64,000 nucleotides of DNA from NCBI RefSeq assembly GCF_007827595.1, contig NZ_VISR01000008.1, positions 62,001-126,000 of the forward strand, given 5' to 3'. This document shows, in pieces, positions 28,387-37,799 of this stretch. Both the position numbers and the translations under genes were made by a program. The DNA is from Streptomyces sp. BK340. GTDB lineage: Bacteria; Actinomycetota; Actinomycetes; Streptomycetales; Streptomycetaceae. How positions within the stretch are numbered: position 1 is the first letter of the stretch; each line of letters begins with the position of its first letter. The notes below the pieces were generated by a model. That model had not been told where the DNA came from and did no database searches. It worked only from the letters and a program-made list of their open reading frames with translations.

Positions 28387-28406
28387 CCCCCCACCTTTTT
28401 CGGCAC

Positions 28407-28437
28407 CCGTGACCGGGGGGCGCCTCCCCGGTCACGG
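28407..28437 (+). terminator. Terminator of the urate operon
   Basis: A 12-bp stem (CCGTGACCGGGG and its complement) with a seven-base loop, 21 bases after the uricase stop. Confidence 0.75.
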
Positions 28438-28503
28438 CACTCAAAACTCCTAGGGTCCTGCCGTGCCCTCCCTCTTCAGTCCGCTGAGCGAAAAGGACGA
28501 ATC

Positions 28504-29883
28504 ATGGCAGCAGCCCAGCGCATCGTCATCGAGAACTGTTCGATCGCGACCGTCGACGCCGACGACACCGAGTACGCCTCCGGGTACGTGGTCATCGCCG
28601 GCAACCGCATCGAGGCGGTCGGCGCGGGCAAGGCCCCCGAGGGCCTGGAGAACGTCGTACGCCGTATCGACGCCACCGGGCATCTCGTGACCCCCGGCCT
28701 GATCAACACCCACCACCACTTCTACCAGTGGATCACCCGGGGTCTGGCCACCGACCACAACCTCTTCAACTGGCTGGTTGCGCTCTACCCCACCTGGGCG
28801 CGCATCGACGAGCCGATGGCGTACGCGGCGGCCCAGGGCTCGCTCGCGATGATGGCCCGCGGCGGCGTCACCACCGCCATGGACCACCACTACGTCTACC
28901 CGCAGGGCTCCGGCGACCTGTCCGGCGCGATCATCCGCGCCGCCCGCGAAATGGGTGTCCGCTTCACCCTGGCCCGCGGCTCCATGGACCGCAGCGAGAA
29001 GGACGGCGGCCTGCCCCCGGACTTCGCCGTCGAGACCCTCGAAGGCGCCCTCACCGCGACCGAGGCGACCGTCAAGGAGCACCACGACGCCTCCTTCGAC
29101 GCGATGACCCAGGTGGCCGTGGCCCCCTGCTCGCCGTTCTCCGTCTCCACCGAACTCCTGCGTCAGGGCGCCGAACTGGCCCGCCGCCTCGGCGTGCGCC
29201 TGCACACCCACGGCTCGGAGACGGTCGAGGAGGAGAAGTTCTGCCACGAGCTGTTCGGCATGGGCCCGACCGACTACTTCGAGTCCACCGGCTGGCTCGG
29301 CGAGGACGTGTGGATGGCGCACTGCGTCCACATGAACGACTCCGACATCACCGCCTTCGCCCGCACCAGGACGGGTGTCGCGCACTGCCCCTCCTCCAAC
29401 GCCCGCCTCGCGGCCGGCATCGCCCGGGTCCCCGACATGCTGAGGGCGGGCGTCCCGGTCGGCCTCGGCGTCGACGGCACCGCCTCCAACGAGTCCGGTG
29501 AACTCCACACCGAACTGCGCAACGCCCTGCTGATCAACCGCCTCGGCAGCCACCGCGAGGCCGCGCTCAACGCCCGCCAGGCGCTGCGCCTCGGCACCCA
29601 CGGCGGCGCCCAGGTGCTCGGCCGCGCGGCCGAGACCGGCTCGCTGGAGGCCGGCAAGCTGGCCGACCTGGTGCTGTGGAAGCTGGACACCCTCGCCCAC
29701 TCCTCCATCGCCGACCCGGTGACCGCGCTGGTCTTCGGAGCGGCGGCCCCGGTCACCGCCTCCTTCGTGAACGGACGCCAGATCGTCGAGGACGGCCGCC
29801 TGCTGACCGTCGACGAGGACGCCATCGCCCGCTCCACGCGGGACGAGGCCCAGCGCCTGGCGCGCATCGCCGCCCAGGGCTGA
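28504..29883 (+). CDS. 8-oxoguanine deaminase / amidohydrolase
   Basis: A 459-residue amidohydrolase-superfamily enzyme. Metal ligands in NTHHHFYQ (about 68-75), HTHGSE, the HCVHMND segment and GLGVDGTASNE. Similar proteins deaminate 8-oxoguanine or related purines to urate-type products, which would feed the uricase genes just upstream. Starts at ATG 28504 behind AAGGACG with its own leader. Guanine or hydroxyatrazine-type substrates cannot be excluded from the sequence alone. Confidence 0.85.
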   Translation: MAAAQRIVIENCSIATVDADDTEYASGYVVIAGNRIEAVGAGKAPEGLENVVRRIDATGHLVTPGLINTHHHFYQWITRGLATDHNLFNWLVALYPTWARIDEPMAYAAAQGSLAMMARGGVTTAMDHHYVYPQGSGDLSGAIIRAAREMGVRFTLARGSMDRSEKDGGLPPDFAVETLEGALTATEATVKEHHDASFDAMTQVAVAPCSPFSVSTELLRQGAELARRLGVRLHTHGSETVEEEKFCHELFGMGPTDYFESTGWLGEDVWMAHCVHMNDSDITAFARTRTGVAHCPSSNARLAAGIARVPDMLRAGVPVGLGVDGTASNESGELHTELRNALLINRLGSHREAALNARQALRLGTHGGAQVLGRAAETGSLEAGKLADLVLWKLDTLAHSSIADPVTALVFGAAAPVTASFVNGRQIVEDGRLLTVDEDAIARSTRDEAQRLARIAAQG

Positions 29884-29961
29884 GCCACTACAGGACACCG
29901 GCCGGGAGGGACGGCTCCCGGTCGGCAGCCGTGGACCCGAGCGGGGTCCATGGCGGCCGTC

Positions 29962-29993
29962 TCCGGGGCGCGCGTTCACGCGCGCGCCCCGGA
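29962..29993 (+). terminator. Terminator after the 8-oxoguanine deaminase gene
   Basis: A perfect 13-bp GC-rich stem (TCCGGGGCGCGCG and its complement) with a TTCACG loop in the otherwise featureless 29884-30109 spacer. Confidence 0.7.
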
Positions 29994-30066
29994 ACGGTCA
30001 CCGTCCGCAGGCCCCACGAAGGGCCTCCGGTCCCGCACGACCGTCGCGCACCACCTCCTTGAAACC

Positions 30067-30084
30067 CACGTCAGAGCCGACGTG
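30067..30084. promoter_or_regulatory. Inverted repeat upstream of the NCS2 permease
   Basis: CACGTC-N6-GACGTG, centred about 35 bases before the permease start. It could be an operator in the promoter or leader. It does not match the uricase/catalase palindrome. Confidence 0.4.
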
Positions 30085-30109
30085 TCTAACCGCGACCGGA
30101 GGAGCCGCC

Positions 30110-31504
30110 GTGTCCGCTCAGATCGTTGACCCCGTCGACGAGACCCACCCAGTCGACGAGAAACTCCCCGCACTCAAGATGGCGACGAGTGGCCTGCAGC
30201 ACGTGGCCGCCATGTACGCCGGAGTCGTCGCCCCACCCCTGATCGTCGGCGCGGCCGTAGGCCTGACCGGCACCGAACTCACCTTCCTCACCGGCGCCTG
30301 CCTGTTCACCGCGGGCCTCGCCACCTTCCTGCAGACGCTCGGCATCTGGAAGATCGGCGCCCGGCTGCCCTTCGTCAACGGCGTCACCTTCGCCGGGGTG
30401 GCCCCCATGACGGCGATCGTCGCCTCCGCGCACGACAAGTCGGACGCGCTGCCGGTCATCTTCGGCGCCGTGATCGTCGCAGGCCTCCTCGGCTTCCTCG
30501 CGGCCCCCTTCTTCAGCAAGGCGGTCCGCTTCTTCCCGCCGGTCGTCACCGGCACGGTCATCACCCTGATCGGCGTCTCCCTCCTGCCGGTCGCCTTCAA
30601 CTGGGCCCAGGGCCCCAACCCCGCCGCACACGACTACGGTTCGGCCACCAACCTCGGCCTGGCCGGCATCACCCTGCTGATCGTCCTGGCCCTGCGCCGC
30701 TTCACCCGGGGCTTCGTGAAGCAGATCGCGGTCCTGCTGGGCCTGATCGTGGGCACCCTGGTGGCGATACCCTTCGGGGTCACCGACTTCGGCCCGGTGG
30801 CGGACGCCGACGTGATCGGCTTCCCGGCCCCGTTCCACTTCGGCGCACCGCAGTTCCACCTCGCCGCGATCCTGTCGATGTGCGTGGTGATGGTGGTCTC
30901 GATGACCGAGTCCACGGCCGACATGCTGGCGCTCGGTGAGATCGTCGAACGCCCGGCGGACGAGAGGACCATCGCGGCGGGCCTGCGCGCCGACACCCTC
31001 GGCTCGGCCCTCAGCCCCCTCTTCAACGGCTTCATGTGCAGCGCCTTCGCGCAGAACATCGGGCTGGTCGCCATGACCCGCATCCGCAGCCGCTTCGTCG
31101 TCGCCGTCGGCGGCGGCTTCCTGGTCCTGATGGGCCTGTGCCCGATGGCCGCCTCCCTGATCGCGGTCGTCCCGCGTCCCGTCCTCGGCGGAGCCGGCGT
31201 CGTCCTCTTCGGCTCGGTGGCGGCCAGCGGCATCCAGACCCTGGTCCGGGCCGGCCTGGAGAAGGACAACAACGTCCTGATCGTCGCGGTGTCCCTGGCG
31301 GTGGGCCTGATCCCCATCACCGCACCGGGCTTCTACCACGCCTTCCCGGAGACGGCGAGGATCGTCCTCGACTCGGGCATCTCGACGGGCTGCGTGGCGG
31401 CGGTCCTGCTCAACCTGGTCTTCAACCACCTGGGCAGGGGCAGTGAGGCGCAGGACGTGACCCACCCGATGGAATCCGGGGAGGAACTCGCCCCGGCGCA
31501 CTGA
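30110..31504 (+). CDS. NCS2-family purine (urate/xanthine) permease
   Basis: 464 residues from GTG 30110 behind GGAGGA; an earlier start at 30059 lacks such a site. About 12-14 membrane segments, the family motif VVSMTESTADMLALGEI and FAQNIGLVAMTRIRSR near residues 330-350, and the N-terminal LQHVAAMYAGVVAPPLIV. NCS2 carriers import xanthine, urate or uracil with protons. Position next to uricase and purine deaminase favours a purine substrate. Confidence 0.88.
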   Translation: MSAQIVDPVDETHPVDEKLPALKMATSGLQHVAAMYAGVVAPPLIVGAAVGLTGTELTFLTGACLFTAGLATFLQTLGIWKIGARLPFVNGVTFAGVAPMTAIVASAHDKSDALPVIFGAVIVAGLLGFLAAPFFSKAVRFFPPVVTGTVITLIGVSLLPVAFNWAQGPNPAAHDYGSATNLGLAGITLLIVLALRRFTRGFVKQIAVLLGLIVGTLVAIPFGVTDFGPVADADVIGFPAPFHFGAPQFHLAAILSMCVVMVVSMTESTADMLALGEIVERPADERTIAAGLRADTLGSALSPLFNGFMCSAFAQNIGLVAMTRIRSRFVVAVGGGFLVLMGLCPMAASLIAVVPRPVLGGAGVVLFGSVAASGIQTLVRAGLEKDNNVLIVAVSLAVGLIPITAPGFYHAFPETARIVLDSGISTGCVAAVLLNLVFNHLGRGSEAQDVTHPMESGEELAPAH

Positions 31505-31520
31505 CCGGGCCCACCGATCC

Positions 31521-31554
31521 GGCACGGGGTACGGCTGCTGCCGTACCCCGTGCC
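31521..31554 (+). terminator. Terminator after the permease gene
   Basis: A perfect 15-bp stem (GGCACGGGGTACGGC and its complement) with a TGCT loop, 17 bases after the stop. Confidence 0.75.
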
Positions 31555-31580
31555 CGTCGTTGTGAGGCAGGCTTGGGCGC

Positions 31581-32219
31581 ATGAACGAGTCCGGCCGTGT
31601 CGAGGCCTTCAGCGACGGCGTGTTCGCCATCGCCATCACCCTGCTCATCCTGGAAATCAAGGTCCCCGAGGCCGGCGAACACGGCGGCCTGTGGCACGCG
31701 CTGGGCACCCAGTGGCCCTCCTACGCCGCCTACGTGGTCAGCTTCCTGGTCATCGGCATCATGTGGATCAACCACCACCAGGTGTTCAGCTACGTCGCCC
31801 GTGTCGACCGCACGCTGATGTTCCTCAACCTGCTGGTGCTGATGGTGGTCTCCGCGGTGCCGTGGCCGACGGCGATGCTCGCGGAGTACCTGCGCGAGGA
31901 CAAGGCCTCGCATGCGGCCGCCGCCGTCTACAGCCTGGTGATGGTGGCGATGGCCCTCACCTTCCAGGCCCTGTGGTGGCACCTCACCCGCACCGGCCAC
32001 CTCTTCGACTCCCGCGTGGACGTCCCCGCGGCCAGAGCCACCCGCGCCCGCTTCGCCCTGGGCTCCCTGGCCTACCCGCTGGCAGTGGGCCTGTCCTTCG
32101 TCTCGGCCCCCCTCACCCTCGCCGCCCACGGCCTGATAGCCCTCTACTACGGCTTCAACCAGGTCCCGGTGCCCACCCGGCAGGACCCGGTGCCTGCGCC
32201 GGACCCGGCCACGCCATGA
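31581..32219 (+). CDS. TMEM175-family membrane protein (potassium-channel type)
   Basis: 212 residues with about six membrane segments. The first helix carries the family signature RVEAFSDGVFAIAITLLILEIKVP; WINHHQVF follows in the next helix pair. Bacterial TMEM175 proteins are tetrameric potassium-conducting channels with one such repeat. Its 3' end overlaps the convergent exonuclease gene by 65 bases. Confidence 0.85.
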   Translation: MNESGRVEAFSDGVFAIAITLLILEIKVPEAGEHGGLWHALGTQWPSYAAYVVSFLVIGIMWINHHQVFSYVARVDRTLMFLNLLVLMVVSAVPWPTAMLAEYLREDKASHAAAAVYSLVMVAMALTFQALWWHLTRTGHLFDSRVDVPAARATRARFALGSLAYPLAVGLSFVSAPLTLAAHGLIALYYGFNQVPVPTRQDPVPAPDPATP

Positions 32220-32787
32220 GGTTGGCCAGCAGTTCGGCCTGCTCCACGGCGTCGTCGAGGGCGTGGTGCGTGTGACGGCGGCGGGACAGCAGATGCCTCG
32301 GCATCGTCCCCTTGGCCACCGCCCGCAACGGCAGCCCCGCCTTGGTCGCGTACAGCGTCTTCATGTCCAGGCAGCCCGAGTGACCGAAGGGGCTCTCACC
32401 GGTGAAGCGGATCAGGTACCAGTACAGGAACGTCCAGTCGTACGACGCCGGGTAGCCGCACATCACCGGCTGCGCGCCCGCACTCACCTCGCGGACCCAG
32501 GCGCTGAACTCGGCGAGGGCCGCGCCCGGTTCCGCGCCCTCGGTCCGCAGCCGCGCCCGGTCAAGGCCGCTGACCGCCAGTGCTTCGGGGACGAACTCGT
32601 CGGAGATGGGGCGGAGTTCCCGGTAGAAGGTCTGCTGCTCGGGATCGGCCGGGCAGAAGCCGTCGGCGTCCTGGGTGCCGGCTACGGCCGCGCCGAGGCT
32701 CAGCATGGAGTAGGGACCCGGGACAGGGCCGTCGGCCTCGATGTCGACGGAGATGTAGCGGCTGGGTTTGACGCGTCGTGCGGGCAT
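32155..32787 (-). CDS. DEDD-type 3'-5' exonuclease
   Basis: 210 residues from ATG 32787. Exo I motif SVDIEADGPVPGPYSMLSLG carries the two metal-binding acids; YDWTFLYWYL matches Exo II and HHALDDAVEQAELL matches Exo III. Probably a stand-alone RNase T/oligoribonuclease-like nuclease whose substrate is unknown. The last 22 codons are antisense to the end of the TMEM175 gene. Confidence 0.82.
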   Translation of the reverse strand: MPARRVKPSRYISVDIEADGPVPGPYSMLSLGAAVAGTQDADGFCPADPEQQTFYRELRPISDEFVPEALAVSGLDRARLRTEGAEPGAALAEFSAWVREVSAGAQPVMCGYPASYDWTFLYWYLIRFTGESPFGHSGCLDMKTLYATKAGLPLRAVAKGTMPRHLLSRRRHTHHALDDAVEQAELLANLMAWPGPAQAPGPAGWAPGPG

Positions 32788-32831
32788 GGGACCGGAGCAT
32801 GGCAGCCGGGGGCCGCTCCGCGCATCCGGAT

Positions 32832-33629
32832 TCAGCGGCCGGGCACCGCCTGGCACGGCGAGGTCGCGGGCAGGCGGCCGGTGAAGTACGAGCGGGGCGG
32901 GACGCCCATCAGTGCACGGAAGTCGGATGTCATGTGGGACTGGTCGTAGTAGCCGGTGGCGGCGGCGACTTCGGACCAGGGGGCGGTCGTGGCGCGGTCG
33001 ATGACCGTGCGGACGCGGTTGATGCGGGCGTAGTGCTTGGGGGAGACACCGACCCCTTCGGTGAACAGGTTGCGCAACTGGCGTTCGCTGACGGCCAGTT
33101 CGCGGGCGACGTCACGGACCTGCGCGGGGGTCCGGTCCGTCCGGACCGACAGCGCGTCGACCCCGGCCCGCAGGAGGGCCGTCCGGGCGGGGTCCGTTCC
33201 GGCGGACAGCAGCTCGGGCAGCACCTGGGCGAGGTGCGGCACCGCCTCCCGCGGATCCAGCCACCGCACCTCGTCCGCGAGCCGGCGTGCCGCCCGGCCC
33301 GGCAGCCGGTCCAGCGGTACGACCCGGCCGGCCAGCTCGGCCGCCGGGACACCCAGCAGGGGACGGGCCGTGCCGGGCCCGAGGCGCAGCTCCACACAGG
33401 AGACATGGGCCTTGCCCTCGTAGTACCCGGCGCGCACTCGCGGTCCCACGGCCAGGACGTCGCGGTGTCCGTCCGGCCCCACGCGGAGCACCACCTTGGT
33501 GACCGCGTCGGGAAGGTGGACGAAGGCCTCGACGGGCGGGTCGGTGACGGACACGGTCCGCACCCCCGTGATCCAGGGGCGCAGGGCCTCGGGCGTGGTC
33601 AGGGCCTGCTCGGCGGTTGCGTTCGGCAC
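32832..33629 (-). CDS. AraC-family transcriptional regulator
   Basis: 265 residues from GTG 33629. A cupin-like N-terminal sensing half (VTKVVLRVGPDGHRDVLAVGPRVRAGYYEGKAHVSCVELRL) is followed by an AraC double helix-turn-helix at about 185-255 (VRDVARELAVSERQLRNLFTEGVGVSPKHYARINRVRTVIDR, then VAAATGYYDQSHMTSDFRALMGVPPRSY). Divergent from the NmrA-like gene, which is its likely target. Confidence 0.87.
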   Translation of the reverse strand: MPNATAEQALTTPEALRPWITGVRTVSVTDPPVEAFVHLPDAVTKVVLRVGPDGHRDVLAVGPRVRAGYYEGKAHVSCVELRLGPGTARPLLGVPAAELAGRVVPLDRLPGRAARRLADEVRWLDPREAVPHLAQVLPELLSAGTDPARTALLRAGVDALSVRTDRTPAQVRDVARELAVSERQLRNLFTEGVGVSPKHYARINRVRTVIDRATTAPWSEVAAATGYYDQSHMTSDFRALMGVPPRSYFTGRLPATSPCQAVPGR

Positions 33630-33725
33630 CCCTCCACCGTACGTGCGGCGCACCGCCTCGCGGGCGGGCCGGCCGTGCCGGAATTTCCAAGAGACGGGCA
33701 CCCCGTTCGGCCCATCGTGGACCTC

Positions 33726-34580
33726 ATGATTCTGGTGACGGGTGCCACGGGCACCATCGGAAGTGACGTGGTACGACAGCTCGCGGCGCGCGGCGAGAAG
33801 GTGCGTGCCGTGACCCGCGACCCGGCGAAGGCCCGGGTGCCCGCCGGGGTCGAGGTGGTGCGCGGGGACTACCTCGACCCCGGCTCCCTGGCCGGTGCGA
33901 TGGCGGGGGTGACGGCCGTGTTCCTCCTCCGTCCTCCGGGTCCGGAGGAGGGGCAGGACCCGGCGCTGGTGGAGGCGGCGCGGGCGGCGGGGGTACGCAG
34001 GCTGGTGAAGCTCTCCGCCATCGGGACCGGCGACCCCGAGGTCGGGCCGGCCGGCCGGTGGCACGTGGCGGGAGAGCGGGCCGTGCGGGACAGCGGGACC
34101 GAGTGGACCGTCCTGCGGCCCTCGTCGTTCGCCTCCAACACGCTCAGCTGGGTGGAGGCGCTCGGGCGGGGCGAACCGGTACCGAACATGACCGGCGACG
34201 GGGAGTCGGGTGTGATCGACCCGCGGGACGTGGCCGAGGCCGCGGTGCGGGCGCTGCTCGAGGACGGGCATGCGGGGCGGACCTACACGCTGACCGGGCC
34301 CGAGGCGATCGGCGTCCCCGGCCAGGCCTCCGTTCTCGCCTCCGTCCTCGGCCGCCCGGTCGCCACCCGGGACCTCTCGCCGGAGGAGACACGCGAACAT
34401 CTGCTCACCGCCTGGGGTTTCGACGAGGCGCAGGCGGAGGGGGTCCTGACCGGCACCGCCTTCGTCCGCGGCGGGGGCAACGCGATCGTCACCGAGGACC
34501 TGCCGCAGATGCTGGGCAGGCCGGCCAGGACGTACCGGGAGTGGGCGCAGGACCACAAGGAGGCGTTCAGCGGGGAGTGA
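33726..34580 (+). CDS. NmrA-like NAD(P)-binding protein
   Basis: 284 residues beginning MILVTGATGTIGSDVVRQLAARGEKVRAVTRDPAKA, an atypical short-chain dehydrogenase nucleotide-binding motif (GATGTIG). Family members are NAD(P)H-binding reductases or redox sensors; a YxxxK pair is not evident, so catalysis is uncertain. Starts at ATG 33726, 96 bases from the divergent AraC gene. Its end overlaps the convergent MFS gene by 14 bases. Confidence 0.82.
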   Translation: MILVTGATGTIGSDVVRQLAARGEKVRAVTRDPAKARVPAGVEVVRGDYLDPGSLAGAMAGVTAVFLLRPPGPEEGQDPALVEAARAAGVRRLVKLSAIGTGDPEVGPAGRWHVAGERAVRDSGTEWTVLRPSSFASNTLSWVEALGRGEPVPNMTGDGESGVIDPRDVAEAAVRALLEDGHAGRTYTLTGPEAIGVPGQASVLASVLGRPVATRDLSPEETREHLLTAWGFDEAQAEGVLTGTAFVRGGGNAIVTEDLPQMLGRPARTYREWAQDHKEAFSGE

Positions 34581-36024
34581 CAGGGGATTCGGTGCCCGGG
34601 CGCAGCACCGCTGCCGCCAGTGCCAGCGCCGCCAGCGCGAAGCCCGTCGCGACGCGGAACGCCAGCCGGTATCCCTCCGCCGTGGCCGGGATCAGCTCCG
34701 CACCCTGGCCGAGCAGGGTGTCGGTGCGGCTCGCGGCCAGTGTGGTCAGGGCCGCCAGGCCCAGCGAACCGCCCACCACCTGTGTGGTGTTGAACAGCCC
34801 GGACGCCAGTCCCGCGTCCTCGTCCCGCGCCCCGGACATCGCCAGACCGGTCAGCGCGGGCATCGCCGCCGCGAACCCGGCGGACAGCAACAGCAGCGGC
34901 GGCAGTACGTCGGTGGGGTACGAGCCGTCGGCCGGGGCGCGGCCCAGCAGGGCCGTCCCGGCGGTGATCAGCACCAGCCCGGCCAGCAGTACCCGGTAGC
35001 CGCCGAAACGGGCCACGGTCCGAGCCGACAGACCCAGCATCAGCAGACCGATGGCGACCGGGGCCGGGAGGAAGGCGGTCCCGGTCGCCAACTCGTGGTA
35101 TCCGAGGACGCGTTGCAGATACAGCGCGCCGATGAACTGGAAACCGTACATCGTGCCGATCATCAGCACCTGGACCGCGTTCGCGCCGGTCAGCAGACGG
35201 GAGCGGAACAGGCGCAGGCGCAGGAGGGGGCGGGCCGCCCGGGCCTGGCGCACGGTGAACGCCGTGAACAGGGCGAGCGCCAGGGCCGCCAGGACCAGGG
35301 TGCCGGTCAGGGAGCGCGTCCCGGCACCGACGATGACGTACACCGTCAGCATCAGCGCACCCGTGACCAGCCCGGCCCCCGGATAGTCGGCACCCCTGCC
35401 GAGTCCGGCGCCGCGCTCGGGGGTGAGGACGCGCACCGCCGCCAGCCAGGCGGCCGCGCCGATCGGCAGGTTGATCAGGAAGATCCAGTGCCAGTTCAGG
35501 GCCTGGGTCAGGGCGCCGCCGAGGAAGGTGCCGAGCGCCCCGCCCGCCGCGCCGACCGCGCTGAACACGGCGATGGCACGGGCCTGTTCCCGCGGCTCGG
35601 AGAAGAGGTTGACCAGCATGCCGAGGACCACGGCCGAGGCCATCGCCCCGCCGACGCCCTGCAGCGCCCGGGCCGCGATCAGCACGCCCTGCCCGGTCGC
35701 CGTCCCGCACAGCACCGAGGCCGCGGTGAACACGGCGAGCCCCGAGGTGAACATCCGCTTGCGGCCCACCAGGTCACCCAATCGGCCCACCAGCAGAAGC
35801 AGCCCGCCGAAGGCGATCAGGTACGCGTTGACGACCCAGGCGAGGCCCGGACCGCTGAAACCGAGGTCGCTCTGGATGGCGGGCATCGCCACCGTGACGA
35901 TGTTGCCGTCCAGGACCGTCATCAGCGTGCCCGCGCACAGAACTGCGAGGGACGTCCAGCGGGAGTAGGTTCGTGAAGGTGCCACCGTTGCCGGTGACGG
36001 GCTGTTCTCGATCGCGGCTGACAT
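34567..36024 (-). CDS. DHA2-type MFS drug exporter
   Basis: 485 residues with about 14 membrane segments. Motif A NAYLIAFGGLLLLVGRLGDLVGRKRMF, motif C in GAAGGALGTFLGGAL, and the N-terminal VLDGNIVTVAMPAIQSDLGF are typical of the DHA2 family. ATG 36024 is preceded by GGGGAG. Divergent from an HxlR regulator, which probably represses it and responds to the exported compound. Confidence 0.88.
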   Translation of the reverse strand: MSAAIENSPSPATVAPSRTYSRWTSLAVLCAGTLMTVLDGNIVTVAMPAIQSDLGFSGPGLAWVVNAYLIAFGGLLLLVGRLGDLVGRKRMFTSGLAVFTAASVLCGTATGQGVLIAARALQGVGGAMASAVVLGMLVNLFSEPREQARAIAVFSAVGAAGGALGTFLGGALTQALNWHWIFLINLPIGAAAWLAAVRVLTPERGAGLGRGADYPGAGLVTGALMLTVYVIVGAGTRSLTGTLVLAALALALFTAFTVRQARAARPLLRLRLFRSRLLTGANAVQVLMIGTMYGFQFIGALYLQRVLGYHELATGTAFLPAPVAIGLLMLGLSARTVARFGGYRVLLAGLVLITAGTALLGRAPADGSYPTDVLPPLLLLSAGFAAAMPALTGLAMSGARDEDAGLASGLFNTTQVVGGSLGLAALTTLAASRTDTLLGQGAELIPATAEGYRLAFRVATGFALAALALAAAVLRPGTESPVTPR

Positions 36025-36115
36025 GGCTCCCCGTTCCTGGTACGCGCCTTGGTGCACGACTTGTGACGGGGTACATCGTGGGTGACCATGGAGGCCGGCG
36101 TAAGGAGGCAGTCCG

Positions 36116-36517
36116 ATGTCCCAGAGGAACACCGCTGTTACCGTCCAGGCAGTGAACGCGCAGGCGTGCCCCGTACGCGAAGTTCTTGACAGGGTGGCCG
36201 GCAAGTGGAGCGTGCAGATCCTGGTCGCCGCCGCCCAGGGGCCCATCCGGTTCACGGAGTTGGAGCGCGGTATCGAGGGCATCAGCCGCCGCATGCTCAC
36301 CCTGACCCTGCGCAACCTGGAGCGCGACGGCCTGGTCACCCGTACGGTGCATCCGACGGTGCCGCCGAAGGTGGAGTACGAACTCACGCCGGTCGCCCTC
36401 GAGTTGCACGAGACGCTGCAGCGGCTGACCGACTGGGCCGAGCACAACCGCGTGTACATCGCCGAGGCTCGGGCCGCCTACGACGCCGAGCACCAGCCTG
36501 AGTTGCTCGACGCGTAG
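36116..36517 (+). CDS. HxlR-family winged-helix regulator
   Basis: 133 residues. CPVREVLDRVAGKWSVQILVAAAQGPIRFTELERGIEGISRRMLTLTLRNLERDGLVTR is a full HxlR domain including the conserved N-terminal cysteine, which can act as a redox or electrophile sensor. ATG 36116 follows AAGGAGG. Divergent from the MFS exporter with a 91-base spacer. Confidence 0.9.
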   Translation: MSQRNTAVTVQAVNAQACPVREVLDRVAGKWSVQILVAAAQGPIRFTELERGIEGISRRMLTLTLRNLERDGLVTRTVHPTVPPKVEYELTPVALELHETLQRLTDWAEHNRVYIAEARAAYDAEHQPELLDA

Positions 36518-36528
36518 GCGCAGGACGG

Positions 36529-36951
36529 CTAGAGACCGAACGGGCTCGGATCCGCCGCCAGCTCCTTGAACACCGTGTCGGGTTCGGCGATCAGCTTGCG
36601 CTCCCTGAGGTTCAGCAGGCCGCCCACCGCGGTGATCTCGGCCGCCACCGTGCCGTCGGCCTTGCGGATCTCCTGCCGGATCCGGAACGTCTTGCCGCCG
36701 CCCCACTCGAACTCGCAGGTCACATCGACCTCGTCACCCGCGAGCAGCTCGCGTTTGTAGCGGATCGTCGTCTCCAGGGCCACCGGGCCGACGCCGCGGC
36801 CGACGAGCCCCGCCTGGGTGATCCCCGCGGCCTGGAGCAGCGACCAGCGGGCGTGCTCCGCGTAGTTGATGTACACCGCCTGGTTGAGGTGTCCCTGTAC
36901 ATCGGTCTCGTAGCCGCGGACGGTCACACGGACGGAATACGGTTCGGCCAC
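36529..36951 (-). CDS. Hotdog-fold acyl-CoA thioesterase (4HBT/YbgC-like)
   Basis: 140 residues from GTG 36951. The motif VRGYETDVQGHLNQAVYINYAEHARW (about 12-37) carries the D-x-x-G-H-x-N pattern of 4-hydroxybenzoyl-CoA-type thioesterases. Convergent with the HxlR gene, 11 bases apart. Substrate unknown. Confidence 0.85.
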   Translation of the reverse strand: MAEPYSVRVTVRGYETDVQGHLNQAVYINYAEHARWSLLQAAGITQAGLVGRGVGPVALETTIRYKRELLAGDEVDVTCEFEWGGGKTFRIRQEIRKADGTVAAEITAVGGLLNLRERKLIAEPDTVFKELAADPSPFGL

Positions 36952-37004
36952 TGCCTTGCCCTTCTCGTGTTCGAATATCCGGTCGACCGATCTTGGCACG
37001 CCGC

Positions 37005-37628
37005 TCACACCCGGCGCGGGGAGGCCAGCAGATAGCGCACCCGCGTACGTGGCTCGGTGTACTCGCCGGCCTGCCAGCCCGCCCGCTCCAGCGTGGCCGC
37101 ACACGCCCGCAGCAGCTCCTCGTCCGGTGCGTACACGGCGACCGCCTCCGGCTGCGGGGTCGCGCGCACCCGGTAGCCCTCGCCGTCCGGCCCCGCCGGC
37201 CGGTGCCCGGCCGCCTCCAGGGCGAGCGCGGCGGCCCGCACCAGATGCGTCCGCTCCCAGCCGCAGGGGCGGTCCGTCGCACCGCCCGGGTTGGTCATCC
37301 GGCGCAGCTCCAGCAGCCCCTGCCAGGCGCTGCGCACCTCCCGCAGCCGGGCCGCGCCGGACGCGGGCGCCTCCTCCTCACCGCCGACCCGCGCCGCGAA
37401 GACACCCGCGGACGGTGCCGGCTCCTCCGGGGCGGCCGCCGGCACCGTCTCGCGTATGCGGTGGCCCGCGGGGGTGAGGAAGTGATCGTGCGGCGGCCGC
37501 GGGTGCCGGAAGGCGAGCCCCCGCTTCACCAGCGCGGCCAGCTGTGCCTCCGTCCCGCGCAGCCGCCCAGTGACCGCGTCGGCACCCTCGATCACCCGCC
37601 GCTGCGCAGCGGTCGGCGGTCGGCTCAC
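37005..37628 (-). CDS. Hypothetical protein with winged-helix-like N-terminus
   Basis: 207 residues from GTG 37628 (AGGA upstream). Residues 1-65 (AAQRRVIEGADAVTGRLRGTEAQLAALVKRGLAFRHPRPPHDHFLTPAGHRIRE) look like a winged helix. The rest, including GCGWERT-like and EELLRACAATLERAGWQAGEYTEPRTRVRYLLASPRR, is not recognised. Possibly co-transcribed with the thioesterase gene 53 bases downstream. Confidence 0.6.
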   Translation of the reverse strand: MSRPPTAAQRRVIEGADAVTGRLRGTEAQLAALVKRGLAFRHPRPPHDHFLTPAGHRIRETVPAAAPEEPAPSAGVFAARVGGEEEAPASGAARLREVRSAWQGLLELRRMTNPGGATDRPCGWERTHLVRAAALALEAAGHRPAGPDGEGYRVRATPQPEAVAVYAPDEELLRACAATLERAGWQAGEYTEPRTRVRYLLASPRRV

Positions 37629-37799
37629 CGCGTCCTCCCTCGTCGGCGTCCCGGAACCGCCAGGTGAGCGGCTCGTTCGAAGCGTACGACCGGGGTCTGA
37701 CAACGGGCAGGGGCCGTCGTGATCCGCGGGCTGGGCCGGCGTGTACGACCGTGGGTGACGGTGACGACGGTGACGGGGCTCTGGCGCCCGTCGGGTGGA

